From CAXXOK01 sp963678055 (lineage in GTDB: Bacteria > Bacillota > Clostridia > Christensenellales > Aristaeellaceae): a stretch of 64,000 bases of DNA. Shown one piece after another: positions 15,705 to 24,177 of this stretch. The position numbers and the translations under genes are program-made. Position 1 is the first letter of the stretch. Every line of letters begins with the position of its first letter. The notes under the pieces are model-generated. The model had not been told where the DNA came from, did no database searches, and saw only the letters and a program-made list of their open reading frames with translations. Where the stretch lies: NCBI GenBank assembly GCA_963678055.1, contig OY782679.1, positions 434,001 to 498,000 on the forward strand, written 5' to 3'.

Positions 15705-17177
15705 ATGAAAACTTTCGTGGCGATGGTGCTTGCGGTGCTGCTGTTTATGCAGGGCGGAGCTGCGCTGGCCGGACAGGTGGGCGCGCCTGCCGTTGTGCGG
15801 CCGGAGTCCAATGCTGGTGACGGTACAGAGGCCGGAAGGCGTAGCAACAGTGTACAGCCCCAACCGACAGAACCGGCAAAGGCGACATGGCAAGAGCCGC
15901 ATCCGCTGGCGTGGTACCAGCAGCAGGCTGCCGATGGTGATGTAAGTGCGCAGCTGTTGCTGGGGAAAAAGTATTATTATGGCGAGGTCGTGCCGCAAGA
16001 CTACTGGATGGCGGCAACCTTGTTCAACCGTGCGGCGGCGCAGGGCAGCGCTGAGGCGCAATATTATCTGGGGATGCAGTATTATTTTGGCTATGGTGTT
16101 GCAGAAAGCGATTCGCGCGCACTTGCTTTGCTTCAAGCGGCAGCTGAGCAGGCCTATGTACCTGCATACCTGTATATGGGATATTTGTACAATTACGGCT
16201 TCGGGGTAAAAAGGGACGAGGAAGCAGCGCTGTCCTGGTTTCAAAAAGGCGCGGATGCCGGCGATTCCGAAGCGCAATATGTTTTAGCGCTGCTTTACAT
16301 GGATGGGGATTTTGAAAAAGACAATATGGACACGGCGCTGTATTGGCTGGAGCAATCCGCACAGCAGGGCAATGCGTTTGCACAGGCACATCTGGGGTGG
16401 CTGTATTCTGCCGGCACGGATGTCCCAAAGGATGAACAAGCGGCACTGCGGTGGCTAACGCTGTCGGCCGAGCAGGGCAATGCGATAGCGCAGTACTACC
16501 TGGGGATTGCGTACTATAACGGCGAGGGTGTTGCGGTTGATTATCCGCTGGCGGCGCAATGGTTTGAAGACGCAGCGTTGCAAGGCGACCTGGATGCGCA
16601 GTTCAACCTGGCTTATATGCTGGATGAGGGGATTGGAGTCCGCGAAAACAACGCCGAAGCGCTTCGCTGGTACGAGCAATCTGCCTTGCAGGGAAACCCG
16701 GACGCGCAGTTTAATCTGGCCGTGATGTTCGATCTTGGCGAAGGAACCCGGACGAATTTAGAGAAGGCGGCCTTCTGGTATGAAGAAGCTGCAAACCAAG
16801 GGGTTGCCAAAGCGCAGTTTAACATGGGTGTTATGTTTGAAGAGGGGGATGGCAAGCCCCAGGACTTCGCAGAAGCGGCCCGTTGGTATACCAAAGCCGC
16901 GGAGCAAGGCTTGGCCGAGGCGCAGGTCAACCTAAGCAATTTGTTCCACGAAGGGCTTGGCGTGGCGCAGGATTTTGCGCTGGCCATGCAATGGGCTCGT
17001 ATGGCGGCCGATCAGGGGGATGCCGAGGCACAGTATGTCCTGGGGTCGATGTATGAAAACGGCGAAGGCATCACCATTGATCTGGATACCGCCGCGCATT
17101 GGTACGAGCTGGCAGCGGCACAGGGACATGAAGAAGCCCAGGTGCGGCTGGAAGCACTGCAAAATTCGGATGACTGA
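15705..17177 (+). CDS. Secreted Sel1-repeat protein
   Basis: The 490-residue protein starts at ATG 15705 (MKTFVAMVLAVLLFMQGGAALA), which gives a clean signal peptide and follows GGGGG. The longer in-frame reading from 15633 begins upstream of the promoter. After a Pro/Glu-rich linker come about eleven full Sel1 repeats of 36 residues and a partial one, each with the pattern AA.QG...AQ..LG..Y..G.GV..D...A..WY. Sel1 solenoids are protein-binding scaffolds. No enzymatic domain or wall anchor is present, so it should be exported and soluble or lipid-free. The glycosyltransferase gene follows after 30 bp. Confidence 0.85.
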   Translation: MKTFVAMVLAVLLFMQGGAALAGQVGAPAVVRPESNAGDGTEAGRRSNSVQPQPTEPAKATWQEPHPLAWYQQQAADGDVSAQLLLGKKYYYGEVVPQDYWMAATLFNRAAAQGSAEAQYYLGMQYYFGYGVAESDSRALALLQAAAEQAYVPAYLYMGYLYNYGFGVKRDEEAALSWFQKGADAGDSEAQYVLALLYMDGDFEKDNMDTALYWLEQSAQQGNAFAQAHLGWLYSAGTDVPKDEQAALRWLTLSAEQGNAIAQYYLGIAYYNGEGVAVDYPLAAQWFEDAALQGDLDAQFNLAYMLDEGIGVRENNAEALRWYEQSALQGNPDAQFNLAVMFDLGEGTRTNLEKAAFWYEEAANQGVAKAQFNMGVMFEEGDGKPQDFAEAARWYTKAAEQGLAEAQVNLSNLFHEGLGVAQDFALAMQWARMAADQGDAEAQYVLGSMYENGEGITIDLDTAAHWYELAAAQGHEEAQVRLEALQNSDD

Positions 17178-17207
17178 TCCATATTATCGCGGCAAAGGAG
17201 AATGTGC

Positions 17208-18443
17208 ATGCGCATAGCGCACATCACCACAAGCTCGGAAGGAACCGCGGGACAAACCGCACTTTCGCTTTGCGAAACCCTGCAGGATGCCGGGCACGCT
17301 GCGCTGTTTTGCTACGCAACGGGCGGCATTCCTGAAGGCGTACCCAGCTACCGCATCGGCGGCGTGGTGGACCGTACTGTGCACAAAGCGCTGGCGCATG
17401 TGTTTGATTGCGCCGGGTTTTGCTCGCGCGGCGCAACCAAGAAATTGACCGAACAGCTAACACTGTATAAGCCCGATCTGGTCCACCTGTATACCCTGCA
17501 TGGGTACGCCCTGCACCTGCCGGAGTTGATGCGCTATCTGTCCGCAGCGGGGATTCCCGTGGTGTGGACAATGCTGGACTGCTGGCCGTTCACGGGTCAC
17601 TGCGCGCACTATGCACGGGCCGGTTGCCAGCGCTTTTGCAATGGCTGCCACCACTGCCCCAACCTGCGCCACTATCCCGAAAGCTTGGTGTTGGATCGCA
17701 GCGCACAAAACTGGAAGCACAAGCGCGATGCGCTGCTTGCGCTTGAAAACCTGACACTCGTTGCCCCGTCGGGGTGGCTGGCGGGGGAGCTGCAAAGCTC
17801 CTTTTTAGGGGCATATCCCATATGCATCGTTCCCGGCGGCATCGACCTGAACTTCTTCCGCCCCGCCGGAGACGGCGATGTGGAATCCGTCACCGCGCGC
17901 TACGGCCTGCGGCGGCATGGCGATAAGCCGCTGATTCTTGCCGTTGCCCGCACTTGGACCGCCGCCAGAGGCATCAACGATTTGATGGACTTGCACGAGG
18001 AACTGCAAAACGAGGCGGCCATCGCCGTTGTGGGCCTGACACCCAAGCAGATGGAATACCTGCCCCCCGGTATGATCGGCATTCCCCGCATTTTTGGCAC
18101 GGATACCCTACGCGCCCTGTACACGGCCGCCGATCTCTGCATTAGCCTGCGCTACGAAGAAGCGCAGGATTTGACCCTGATCGAAGCCCTGGCCTGCGGC
18201 ACGCAGGTGCTTTGCTACGATGCGACCTCGCTGCCGGAAATCGTCACACCGGAGACCGGTACGGTGGTTGCTGCCGGGTCGGTGCATGCCGTGGCCGATG
18301 CCTGCCGCGCCTTGCTGGAAACCCCTAAAGATCCGCTGGCCTGCATCGCCCGCGCCGAGGCGTTCGACCGGGAGATGGAGCTACAAACCTACATGGCACT
18401 GTACGGAGATCTTTCCGGGGATGCGGTAGGGAAAGGACGGTAA
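17208..18443 (+). CDS. Group 1 (GT4-type) glycosyltransferase
   Basis: The 411-residue protein starts at ATG 17208, 7 nt after AAAGGAG; ATG 17202 is only one base away. It is a GT-B fold enzyme: an N-terminal Rossmann domain (MRIAHITTSSEGTAGQTAL, DLVHLYTLHGYALHLP), a cysteine-rich stretch (TGHC..YARAGC..FCNGCHHCP) seen in WcaC-like polysaccharide glycosyltransferases, then VPGGIDLNFF and a C-terminal donor domain with CISLRYEEAQDLTLIEALACG. It probably transfers a nucleotide sugar in surface polysaccharide synthesis. The DUF5131 gene begins 1 bp after its stop. Confidence 0.85.
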   Translation: MRIAHITTSSEGTAGQTALSLCETLQDAGHAALFCYATGGIPEGVPSYRIGGVVDRTVHKALAHVFDCAGFCSRGATKKLTEQLTLYKPDLVHLYTLHGYALHLPELMRYLSAAGIPVVWTMLDCWPFTGHCAHYARAGCQRFCNGCHHCPNLRHYPESLVLDRSAQNWKHKRDALLALENLTLVAPSGWLAGELQSSFLGAYPICIVPGGIDLNFFRPAGDGDVESVTARYGLRRHGDKPLILAVARTWTAARGINDLMDLHEELQNEAAIAVVGLTPKQMEYLPPGMIGIPRIFGTDTLRALYTAADLCISLRYEEAQDLTLIEALACGTQVLCYDATSLPEIVTPETGTVVAAGSVHAVADACRALLETPKDPLACIARAEAFDREMELQTYMALYGDLSGDAVGKGR

Positions 18444-18444
18444 G

Positions 18445-19155
18445 ATGGCAATGTGGAACCCGTGGCGCGGCTGCCACAGATGCTCGGAAGGCTGCACATA
18501 CTGCTATATTCACCGGGGCGACGCAAAGCGCGGCGTGGATACAGCGCTGATCGAAAAAACGGATGCATTTGCAGCGCCGGTTCGTAAGCTGAAATCCGGC
18601 GATTATAAAATGAAGCCGGGGCAGACTGTATTTCTGTGCTTTTCCAGCGATTTTCTGTTGGAGGACGCCGACCCGTGGCGCGGCGAATGTTGGGATATGA
18701 TCAGGGAGCGGCAGGACCTGCATTTTCTGTTTCTCACCAAGCGTATCGAGCGCTTTATGGCGTGTATTCCCGCCGATTGGGGCGACGGATATGATCATAT
18801 CACCGTCGGCTGCACGGTGGAAAACCAAACACGGGCTGATGAGCGATTGAAGATTTTCAGAGACTTACCTATTAAACATAAAAATATCATCCTCCAGCCT
18901 ATGCTGGAGGATGTGGACATCTCCCCGTACCTTTCCGGCGATATCGAACTTGTAGTCGTCGGCGGTGAGTCGGGTCGCGATGCTCGCCCGCTGGACTACG
19001 CCTGGGTGCTGCATGTGCGCCAGCAGTGCATAGAGCACGGTGTGCACTTTCAGTTTCGCCAGTGCGGCACGCATTTCATCAAAGACGGAAAACAGTATAC
19101 CCTCCCCGTGCACCAGCTGATCAAGCAGGCCAAAGCCGCGGGGATTGATACATAA
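18445..19155 (+). CDS. DUF5131 (phage Gp37/Gp68-like) protein, probable radical-SAM relative
   Basis: The 236-residue protein starts MAMWNPWRGCHRCSEGCTYC. The opening WNPW.GC..CS.GC.YCY motif is the DUF5131/Gp37-Gp68 signature and resembles a modified radical-SAM cysteine cluster. Later motifs are FLCFSSDFLLED, FLFLTKRIERF, GCTVENQ, LQPMLEDVDI, VVVGGESGRDARPLDYAWV and HFQFRQCGTHF. The family occurs in phages and chromosomes; its reaction is unknown to me. It is separated from the glycosyltransferase stop by a single base, so translation is probably coupled. Confidence 0.8.
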   Translation: MAMWNPWRGCHRCSEGCTYCYIHRGDAKRGVDTALIEKTDAFAAPVRKLKSGDYKMKPGQTVFLCFSSDFLLEDADPWRGECWDMIRERQDLHFLFLTKRIERFMACIPADWGDGYDHITVGCTVENQTRADERLKIFRDLPIKHKNIILQPMLEDVDISPYLSGDIELVVVGGESGRDARPLDYAWVLHVRQQCIEHGVHFQFRQCGTHFIKDGKQYTLPVHQLIKQAKAAGIDT

Positions 19156-19222
19156 CGTATCGCTTCATCAACGTGCGGTATCGTATGCATTCAAGCTGAT
19201 GCACATAATATGAAAATGGAAT

Positions 19223-19250
19223 TTGTTTTTCCAGAATTTTCTGGTACAAT
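19223..19250 (+). promoter_or_regulatory. Promoter for the second Sel1-repeat protein
   Basis: TTGTTT (19223-19228), a 16-nt spacer and TACAAT (19245-19250) with a TGG extension. Confidence 0.6.
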
Positions 19251-19305
19251 GAAATATATGAAATCAAATTACATAATATTATAGTAAAGGCTTGGATGAA
19301 TTATT

Positions 19306-21627
19306 ATGAAGCGATCAGTGGCATTCCTATGGATTCTTATGGGGATACTCGTACTGCTGCACGGCGCAGCGCTGGCAACGGAGGATGTTTCCGTATCGGC
19401 TGATACCTATCGTCAGGCCGCCGAGCAGGGCGACGCGGAGGCGCAGTTTGAGCTGGGTCAACTGTACGAAATCGGCGATGGTGTCGAGCAGGATTATACT
19501 CAAGCTGCTGACTGGTACCTAAAATCCGCCCAGCAGGGCAATGTGGAAGCGCAAAGAAGTCTGGCAGGGTATTATCTGCAAGGGCGGGGCGTACCGCAAA
19601 ATTACACCGAAGCCATGGCCTGGGCCCGCAAAGCCGCAGAGCAAGGCGATTTGGGGTCGATGCACAATCTTGGTGCAATATATGAGTATGCGATGGGAGT
19701 GGAGCAGGATTACGAGGCGGCAGCTGCGTGGTATCAAAAAGCTGCCGAGCAGGGATTTGCTTATTCGCAGATTAATCTGGCATACCTCTATTACTATGGG
19801 TATGGGGTAGACGAAGATCATAGCAAAGCAGCGCAATGGTACGAAAAAGCTGCCCAGCAGGGTGCGCCTATGGCGCAGAATCAACTCGCTATTCTGTATG
19901 AATATGGAGATGGCGTAGAAAAAGACGATCAACAGGCTGCACAGTGGTATCAAAAAGCCGCAGAACAGGGAGACGCGGATGCCCAATTTTCATTGGGAAA
20001 GCTATACGTAAAAGGATTGGGCGTGGAACAGGATTATGCTATGGCAGCCCATTGGTTTGAGCTGGCCGCTGAACAGAACCATGCAGACGCACAAGCTGTC
20101 CTGGGGGATATGCATGAGAATGGCGTGGGCGTGGAACAAAGCTATGCAAAAGCAGGATATTGGTATATCGCGGCCGCACAGCAAGGTCACAAAGAAGCCT
20201 TATATGCCATTGGAAGAATTAACGAGTACGGCTTGGGAACGGAACCGGACATTGAGCTGGCTTATCTATACTATTCTCATGCAGCACAGAGAGGCCAGGA
20301 GAATGCCATTAGCCGCATTGAACAGCTGACACAGGAACAGCCTGATTTACCCCTAAGGGCACTCATAGCTGCTGCCGAGCATGGTGAATTAGAGCCACAG
20401 TATCTGCTCGGTCAGCTGTACGAGACCGGTGACGGCTTGGAGCAGGATGATGAACAGGCCATCTATTGGTACCAAAAGGCTGCCGAGCAGGGACATGCAG
20501 ACGCACAGTATCAGCTCGGTAAAATGTACGAGACCGGTGCCGGCGTGGAGAAGGATTATGAGCAGGCCATCTATTGGTATCGCCAGGCTGCTGAGCAGGG
20601 ACAAGCCGAGGCACAGTACAGCACTGCGGCGATGTATATGAATGGCGTTGGCAGCTTAGAACAAAGCTATGAAGAGGCGGCAGTATGGCTTGAACAATCA
20701 GCAGAGCAGGGATACATGAAAGCCCAGCGGGATATTGGCGGTTTCTATCAAAATGGCGCTGGCGTTGAGCAAAGCTATGAGACGGCCGCCTATTGGTACC
20801 AAAAAGCGGCAGAGCAAGGCAGCGAACAGGCACAGGTACTGCTTGCATTTGCCTACTATTATGGGGAAGGCGTAGAAGAAGACGAGTTACAGGCAATATA
20901 CTGGTTTACACAAGCTGCAGAGCAGGGGAATGTGTCAGCACAGGCGCACTTGGCTGACATTTACCTAGTTGGCAGCGAGGCTGTGTACGATGCTGAGAAA
21001 GCAGCCTATTGGTTTGAGGAAGCAGCTCAGAGCGGGTTATCCTATGCGCAGCTGGCTTTAGGGTACATGATGATGAATGGCGTGGGCATACCCGAAAATT
21101 TCGAACAGGGTGTCTACTGGTATACGCAGGCGGCAGAGCAAGGAGAGATGGACGCGCAGTACAAATTGGCGCAGCTTTACGAAACCGGTAAGGGCGTGGA
21201 GCAGGATATTGACCAGGCCATTGCGTGGTACGAGAAAGCTGCCGCGCAGGGTAATGTGTTCGCACAGGCGAACTTGGCTGAACTTTACCTAGTTGGCAGC
21301 GATGCTGTATACGATGCTGAGAAAGCAGCCTATTGGTTTGAGAAAGCAGCTCAGAACGGGTTATCCTATGCGCAGCTGGCTTTAGGAAACATGATGGTGA
21401 AAGGCATGGGCATACCCGAAAATATCGAACGGGGTGTCTACTGGTATGCGCAGGCGGCAGAGCAAGGAGAGGTGAACGCACAGTACAACTTGGGAGTGCT
21501 TTACCAAACCGGTAAGGGCGTGGAGCAGGATATTGACCAGGCCATTGCGTGGTACGAAAAAGCGGCCGCGCAGGGAGACGAGGCTGCGGCTTCCAAATTG
21601 GAAGAGCTCAAGGGAACGGGGAACTGA
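19306..21627 (+). CDS. Large secreted Sel1-repeat protein
   Basis: The 773-residue protein has a signal peptide (MKRSVAFLWILMGILVLLHGAALA) and then about twenty Sel1 repeats of 36 residues. A degenerate linker near residues 325-350 (ISRIEQLTQEQPDLPLRALI) divides them into two solenoid blocks. The last six repeats contain a recent tandem duplication of a three-repeat unit. No catalytic domain or anchor is visible. It resembles the Sel1 protein at 15705 but has its own promoter. Such long solenoids usually act as protein-interaction scaffolds. The ribosome site (TTGGATG) is weak. Confidence 0.85.
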   Translation: MKRSVAFLWILMGILVLLHGAALATEDVSVSADTYRQAAEQGDAEAQFELGQLYEIGDGVEQDYTQAADWYLKSAQQGNVEAQRSLAGYYLQGRGVPQNYTEAMAWARKAAEQGDLGSMHNLGAIYEYAMGVEQDYEAAAAWYQKAAEQGFAYSQINLAYLYYYGYGVDEDHSKAAQWYEKAAQQGAPMAQNQLAILYEYGDGVEKDDQQAAQWYQKAAEQGDADAQFSLGKLYVKGLGVEQDYAMAAHWFELAAEQNHADAQAVLGDMHENGVGVEQSYAKAGYWYIAAAQQGHKEALYAIGRINEYGLGTEPDIELAYLYYSHAAQRGQENAISRIEQLTQEQPDLPLRALIAAAEHGELEPQYLLGQLYETGDGLEQDDEQAIYWYQKAAEQGHADAQYQLGKMYETGAGVEKDYEQAIYWYRQAAEQGQAEAQYSTAAMYMNGVGSLEQSYEEAAVWLEQSAEQGYMKAQRDIGGFYQNGAGVEQSYETAAYWYQKAAEQGSEQAQVLLAFAYYYGEGVEEDELQAIYWFTQAAEQGNVSAQAHLADIYLVGSEAVYDAEKAAYWFEEAAQSGLSYAQLALGYMMMNGVGIPENFEQGVYWYTQAAEQGEMDAQYKLAQLYETGKGVEQDIDQAIAWYEKAAAQGNVFAQANLAELYLVGSDAVYDAEKAAYWFEKAAQNGLSYAQLALGNMMVKGMGIPENIERGVYWYAQAAEQGEVNAQYNLGVLYQTGKGVEQDIDQAIAWYEKAAAQGDEAAASKLEELKGTGN
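20923..21570 (+). repeat. Tandem 324-bp duplication inside the second Sel1 gene
   Basis: Units 20923-21246 and 21247-21570 are near-identical and in frame. The period of 324 bp equals three 36-residue repeats. Long identical runs, such as the region around GCTGAGAAAGCAGCCTATTG, show it is recent. Confidence 0.85.
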
Positions 21628-21645
21628 ATGTATCGAAACATAAAA

Positions 21646-21670
21646 AAAGACCGCCACACCGGCGGTCTTT
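21646..21670. terminator. Bidirectional terminator between the Sel1 gene and rplT
   Basis: A 10-bp stem (21646-21655 with 21661-21670) has an A run on the left and a T-rich run on the right, between two convergent genes. Confidence 0.9.
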
Positions 21671-21691
21671 TATTTGCTATACTGCGTCAAA

Positions 21692-22036
21692 CTACTGTGC
21701 CCGTTTCACAAGAGTGGCAAAGGCATCCGGATCGTTGACGGCGATATCGGCCAGCATTTTGCGGTTGATGACGATCTCTTTGGCCTTCAGGCCGTGCATC
21801 AGCTGGGAGTAGGTGGTGTTGTTCATGCGTGCCGCAGCGTTGATGCGGGTAATCCACAGGCGGCGGAAATCGCGCTTGCGCATTTTACGGCCAATGTAGG
21901 CGTAACGCAGGCTGCGGGCGACCTGTTCGGTAGCCGCACGGTACTGGCGGGACTTGGCGCCATAATAACCTTTGGCGAGTTTAAGCACCTTGCGGCGCTT
22001 TTTATGCGCGTTGAGCGCTCTCTTTATGCGTGCCAT
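21692..22036 (-). CDS. rplT: 50S ribosomal protein L20
   Basis: The 114-residue basic protein (MARIKRALNAHKKRRKVLKL, KGYYGAKSRQYR, RDFRRLWITRINAA) is L20. It binds 23S rRNA early in large-subunit assembly and in many bacteria represses its own operon. It is the last gene of infC-rpmI-rplT, 32 bp after rpmI. Confidence 0.98.
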   Translation of the reverse strand: MARIKRALNAHKKRRKVLKLAKGYYGAKSRQYRAATEQVARSLRYAYIGRKMRKRDFRRLWITRINAAARMNNTTYSQLMHGLKAKEIVINRKMLADIAVNDPDAFATLVKRAQ

Positions 22037-22068
22037 GATGGGTTCCTCCTTGCAAGCTTACAAAGTGC

Positions 22069-22269
22069 TTATTTGTAGGGAATGAGTTTGCGAATGGTGC
22101 GGGCCTCGGCTGCATTATCAATGATGCCGTCCGCGCGCAGATGACGGATGCGCTTGTTCTTTTTCAGGTGCACCTGGTGGTTGGCGTTCATCTGCTTATG
22201 CTTCACTTTGCCGCTTTTGGTCAGGAAGAAGCGCTTGGCAGCGCCGCGATGCGTTTTTTGTTTAGGCAT
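22069..22269 (-). CDS. rpmI: 50S ribosomal protein L35
   Basis: The 66-residue protein starts MPKQKTHRGAAKRF at ATG 22269 behind GGAGGA. The in-frame upstream ATG (22290) would include the ribosome site and add residues absent from L35. It is the middle gene of infC-rpmI-rplT. Confidence 0.97.
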   Translation of the reverse strand: MPKQKTHRGAAKRFFLTKSGKVKHKQMNANHQVHLKKNKRIRHLRADGIIDNAAEARTIRKLIPYK

Positions 22270-22322
22270 GGTTGGTCGTCCTCCTCTCAATACGGTTTCG
22301 CGCCCGATCTCCGGGCACGAAG

Positions 22323-22348
22323 GAAAGCCCGCCGCGTGGGCGGCTTTC
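22323..22348 (-). promoter_or_regulatory. Hairpin in the infC-rpmI spacer
   Basis: In the 179-bp gap a stem of 6+4 bp with one bulged C (22323-22333 with 22339-22348) lies about 55 nt upstream of rpmI. No T run follows, so it may be an RNA processing or regulatory element rather than a terminator. Confidence 0.4.
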
Positions 22349-22448
22349 GCGCAGAGTTCTCCGCTTTCTTAAAACAAGATTGTTAGAACTCCGTGGGCTA
22401 ACGATGAAGAAAGAACGTGTGGGATGGGTTCATCGTTTGCCGACTCTA

Positions 22449-23096
22449 TCAGATCATATTCTCGCTTTCGCGCTTGACCTTCTTCTTAGGGGCGGGCTGC
22501 TGAGAGGCTTTCTTGTCTTCAGCATCTTTTAGCTCCTGTGCTTCGCGCTCTTTGCGTTCCTGTTCGCGCTCGGCAAAGCTTTTCTTTTCCGCCTTAGGTG
22601 CGATGATCATAATCATGAAGCGGCCTTCCAGCTTGGGGCGGCGCTCAATGGTGCCGTACTCCTCAAGGCGCTTGGCAAAATCCAGCATGATCTGCATGCC
22701 GATGTTGGCATGGGCGATCTGGCGGCCGCGGAAGCGGATGGACACTTTCAGCTTATCGCCTGCCTCCAGGAATTTCACGGCATTCTTGTACCGAGTTTGA
22801 ATGTCGTTTTCCTCGATGGTTGCTGACAGCTGTACTTCCTTCAGCTCTACGATGCGCTGGTTCTTGCGTTGCTCGCGCATACGCTTTGCCTGCTCGTAGC
22901 GATGCTTGTCGTAGTTCATCAGCTTGCATACCGGCGGGCGGGCCTTGGGTACGATCTTGACCAGATCCAAGCCCTTTTCCTCGGCCTTCTGCATGGCGGC
23001 CTGCGTGGGCATAACACCCAGCTGTGCGCCGTCGCTGTCGATCAGCCTTACCTCACGATCTCTGATTTCGTCGTTGATCATCGGCTCGTTGTTGAT
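22449..23096 (-). CDS. infC: Translation initiation factor IF-3, probable AUC start
   Basis: IF-3 prevents premature subunit joining and checks start codons. The family core is clear: MINDEIRDREVRLID, KARPPVCKLMNYDKHRYEQ, VKEVQLSATIEENDIQTRYKNA-type helices and VSIRFRGRQIAHANIG. The only strong ribosome site, GGAGGTG (23104-23110), is 22 nt from the first ATG (23081) but exactly 7 nt from an in-frame ATC at 23096. IF-3 genes commonly use AUU/AUC/AUA starts for autoregulation, so I choose ATC (215 residues). A charged Lys/Glu-rich tail of about 45 residues (EREQERKEREAQELKDAEDK) extends past the usual end. A long leader with an attenuator precedes it. Confidence 0.93.
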   Translation of the reverse strand: MNNEPMINDEIRDREVRLIDSDGAQLGVMPTQAAMQKAEEKGLDLVKIVPKARPPVCKLMNYDKHRYEQAKRMREQRKNQRIVELKEVQLSATIEENDIQTRYKNAVKFLEAGDKLKVSIRFRGRQIAHANIGMQIMLDFAKRLEEYGTIERRPKLEGRFMIMIIAPKAEKKSFAEREQERKEREAQELKDAEDKKASQQPAPKKKVKRESENMI

Positions 23097-23102
23097 ATTG
23101 AT

Positions 23103-23285
23103 ACACCTCCATAGTAGTTCGATAAAAACCTTAGCTCTTACCGGGTTGCGCCCGCGTTTTTACAAAGAAAAAAGCCGGCGCTGAAGCACCCGCAAATGAT
23201 ACAACCGCCACGGACTTATGTGCCGTGACCTGCGCAAATCAGTTTTCGCGCGGTGAGAAGCGGGCAGCTTCTGCTTACAAAGTGC
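23103..23285 (-). ncRNA. infC operon leader RNA (L20-leader type)
   Basis: The transcribed leader runs from about 23280 to the ribosome site and contains several pairable segments, including copies of CCGTG/CACGG, plus an internal intrinsic terminator. In Bacillota the infC-rpmI-rplT leader is bound by L20, which favours termination. The position, size and terminator fit that leader; I matched layout rather than a covariance model. Confidence 0.65.
23168..23193 (-). terminator. Attenuator terminator in the infC leader
   Basis: Arms 23186-23193 and 23174-23181 form an 8-position stem with one mismatch and a 4-nt loop, followed on the minus strand by six T. It lies about 70 nt before infC, inside the leader. 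Confidence 0.75.
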
Positions 23286-23315
23286 AGTATACCACGGGAA
23301 AACTCGCTATGTCAA
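23286..23315 (-). promoter_or_regulatory. Promoter of infC-rpmI-rplT
   Basis: Minus-strand consensus TTGACA (23310-23315), an 18-nt spacer and TATACT (23286-23291) with a TGG extension. Confidence 0.9.
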
Positions 23316-23349
23316 TATATACTAACAAGAAAGAAAAGCTACAATAGCC

Positions 23350-24177
23350 CTATTCTACAGTCCCTTTAGTAATCACGGGATTTCCATCTTCAAGTAAAAT
23401 CATCGCTATCGTCTCATCGGATTTTGATTTATCAGATATATACTTACTTGCTGCCTCTACTCGTAAAATTGTCTTAGATTGCTTTGCTGCTAGTTTTGCG
23501 TTATCAGAGGTTTCCTTCTTTATTTTGGAAAATAACTTCATAAGTGAAGCGCCAATACCACCGGACATTATGCTGCCAATTGCCGAAGCAATGCTTGTTA
23601 TTATATTTGAATCGCCGTTTTGTGTGAATAAGACTATCGAAAGAAGTAATAAAGAAAAAGTAATACTGAAAAAACCAATGCCAACAAAAAATGTAATGGA
23701 TGATTGTTGCATGTTTTTTGAATGAATATCATTTAACACAGTATCCGCTGGTCTACTTAAGGAAGAATTATCTTCGTTGCTATCAGGGATGACGGTACCA
23801 TTTGAAGTTTTATTAAGTTCTTGTTGTATGTTTTCATTTAGTATGAAAAGGTCGTTTTGTACTGCTTCTATTCCTTTCCACTCATCAAAACTATATGGGT
23901 CTTCCTTGTTTTGAACTCCTTTTTTTAAGGTTGATATGTTGTGAGTAGTTTCGTTAATTAAATTTTGGATTGTTGAAAGAGTATTGCTTTCTTGGCTATT
24001 ATTGCGATTTCGAACAAGATCCATAGACTCTAATGTCTGTGGCAGGTCTCTCTCTGATGTTAAGTTCGGTACTTCTTTGCTCTGTTTTCTTCTTATATTC
24101 GAAAAGAACATACTAAATGTTATTAATACGGCTCCAAGCAATCCGAATAGCAAGGAAATCCATTCGATGTAAGTCAT
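23350..24177 (-). CDS. Three-TM membrane protein of unknown function in AT-rich DNA
   Basis: The 275-residue protein has one N-terminal TM helix (about 5-26), a long polar region rich in Asn/Ser/Gln with coiled-coil tendency (about 60-125), two adjacent TM helices (about 162-185 and 191-215), and an amphipathic helix (KLFSKIKKETSDNAKLAAKQ). The helical pair plus following helix loosely recalls the TRADD-N-associated TM domain of signalling proteins, but I would not assign it. The gene is far more AT-rich than infC next to it and uses A/T-ending codons, suggesting acquisition. It stands alone, just beyond the infC promoter. Confidence 0.6.
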   Translation of the reverse strand: MTYIEWISLLFGLLGAVLITFSMFFSNIRRKQSKEVPNLTSERDLPQTLESMDLVRNRNNSQESNTLSTIQNLINETTHNISTLKKGVQNKEDPYSFDEWKGIEAVQNDLFILNENIQQELNKTSNGTVIPDSNEDNSSLSRPADTVLNDIHSKNMQQSSITFFVGIGFFSITFSLLLLSIVLFTQNGDSNIITSIASAIGSIMSGGIGASLMKLFSKIKKETSDNAKLAAKQSKTILRVEAASKYISDKSKSDETIAMILLEDGNPVITKGTVE

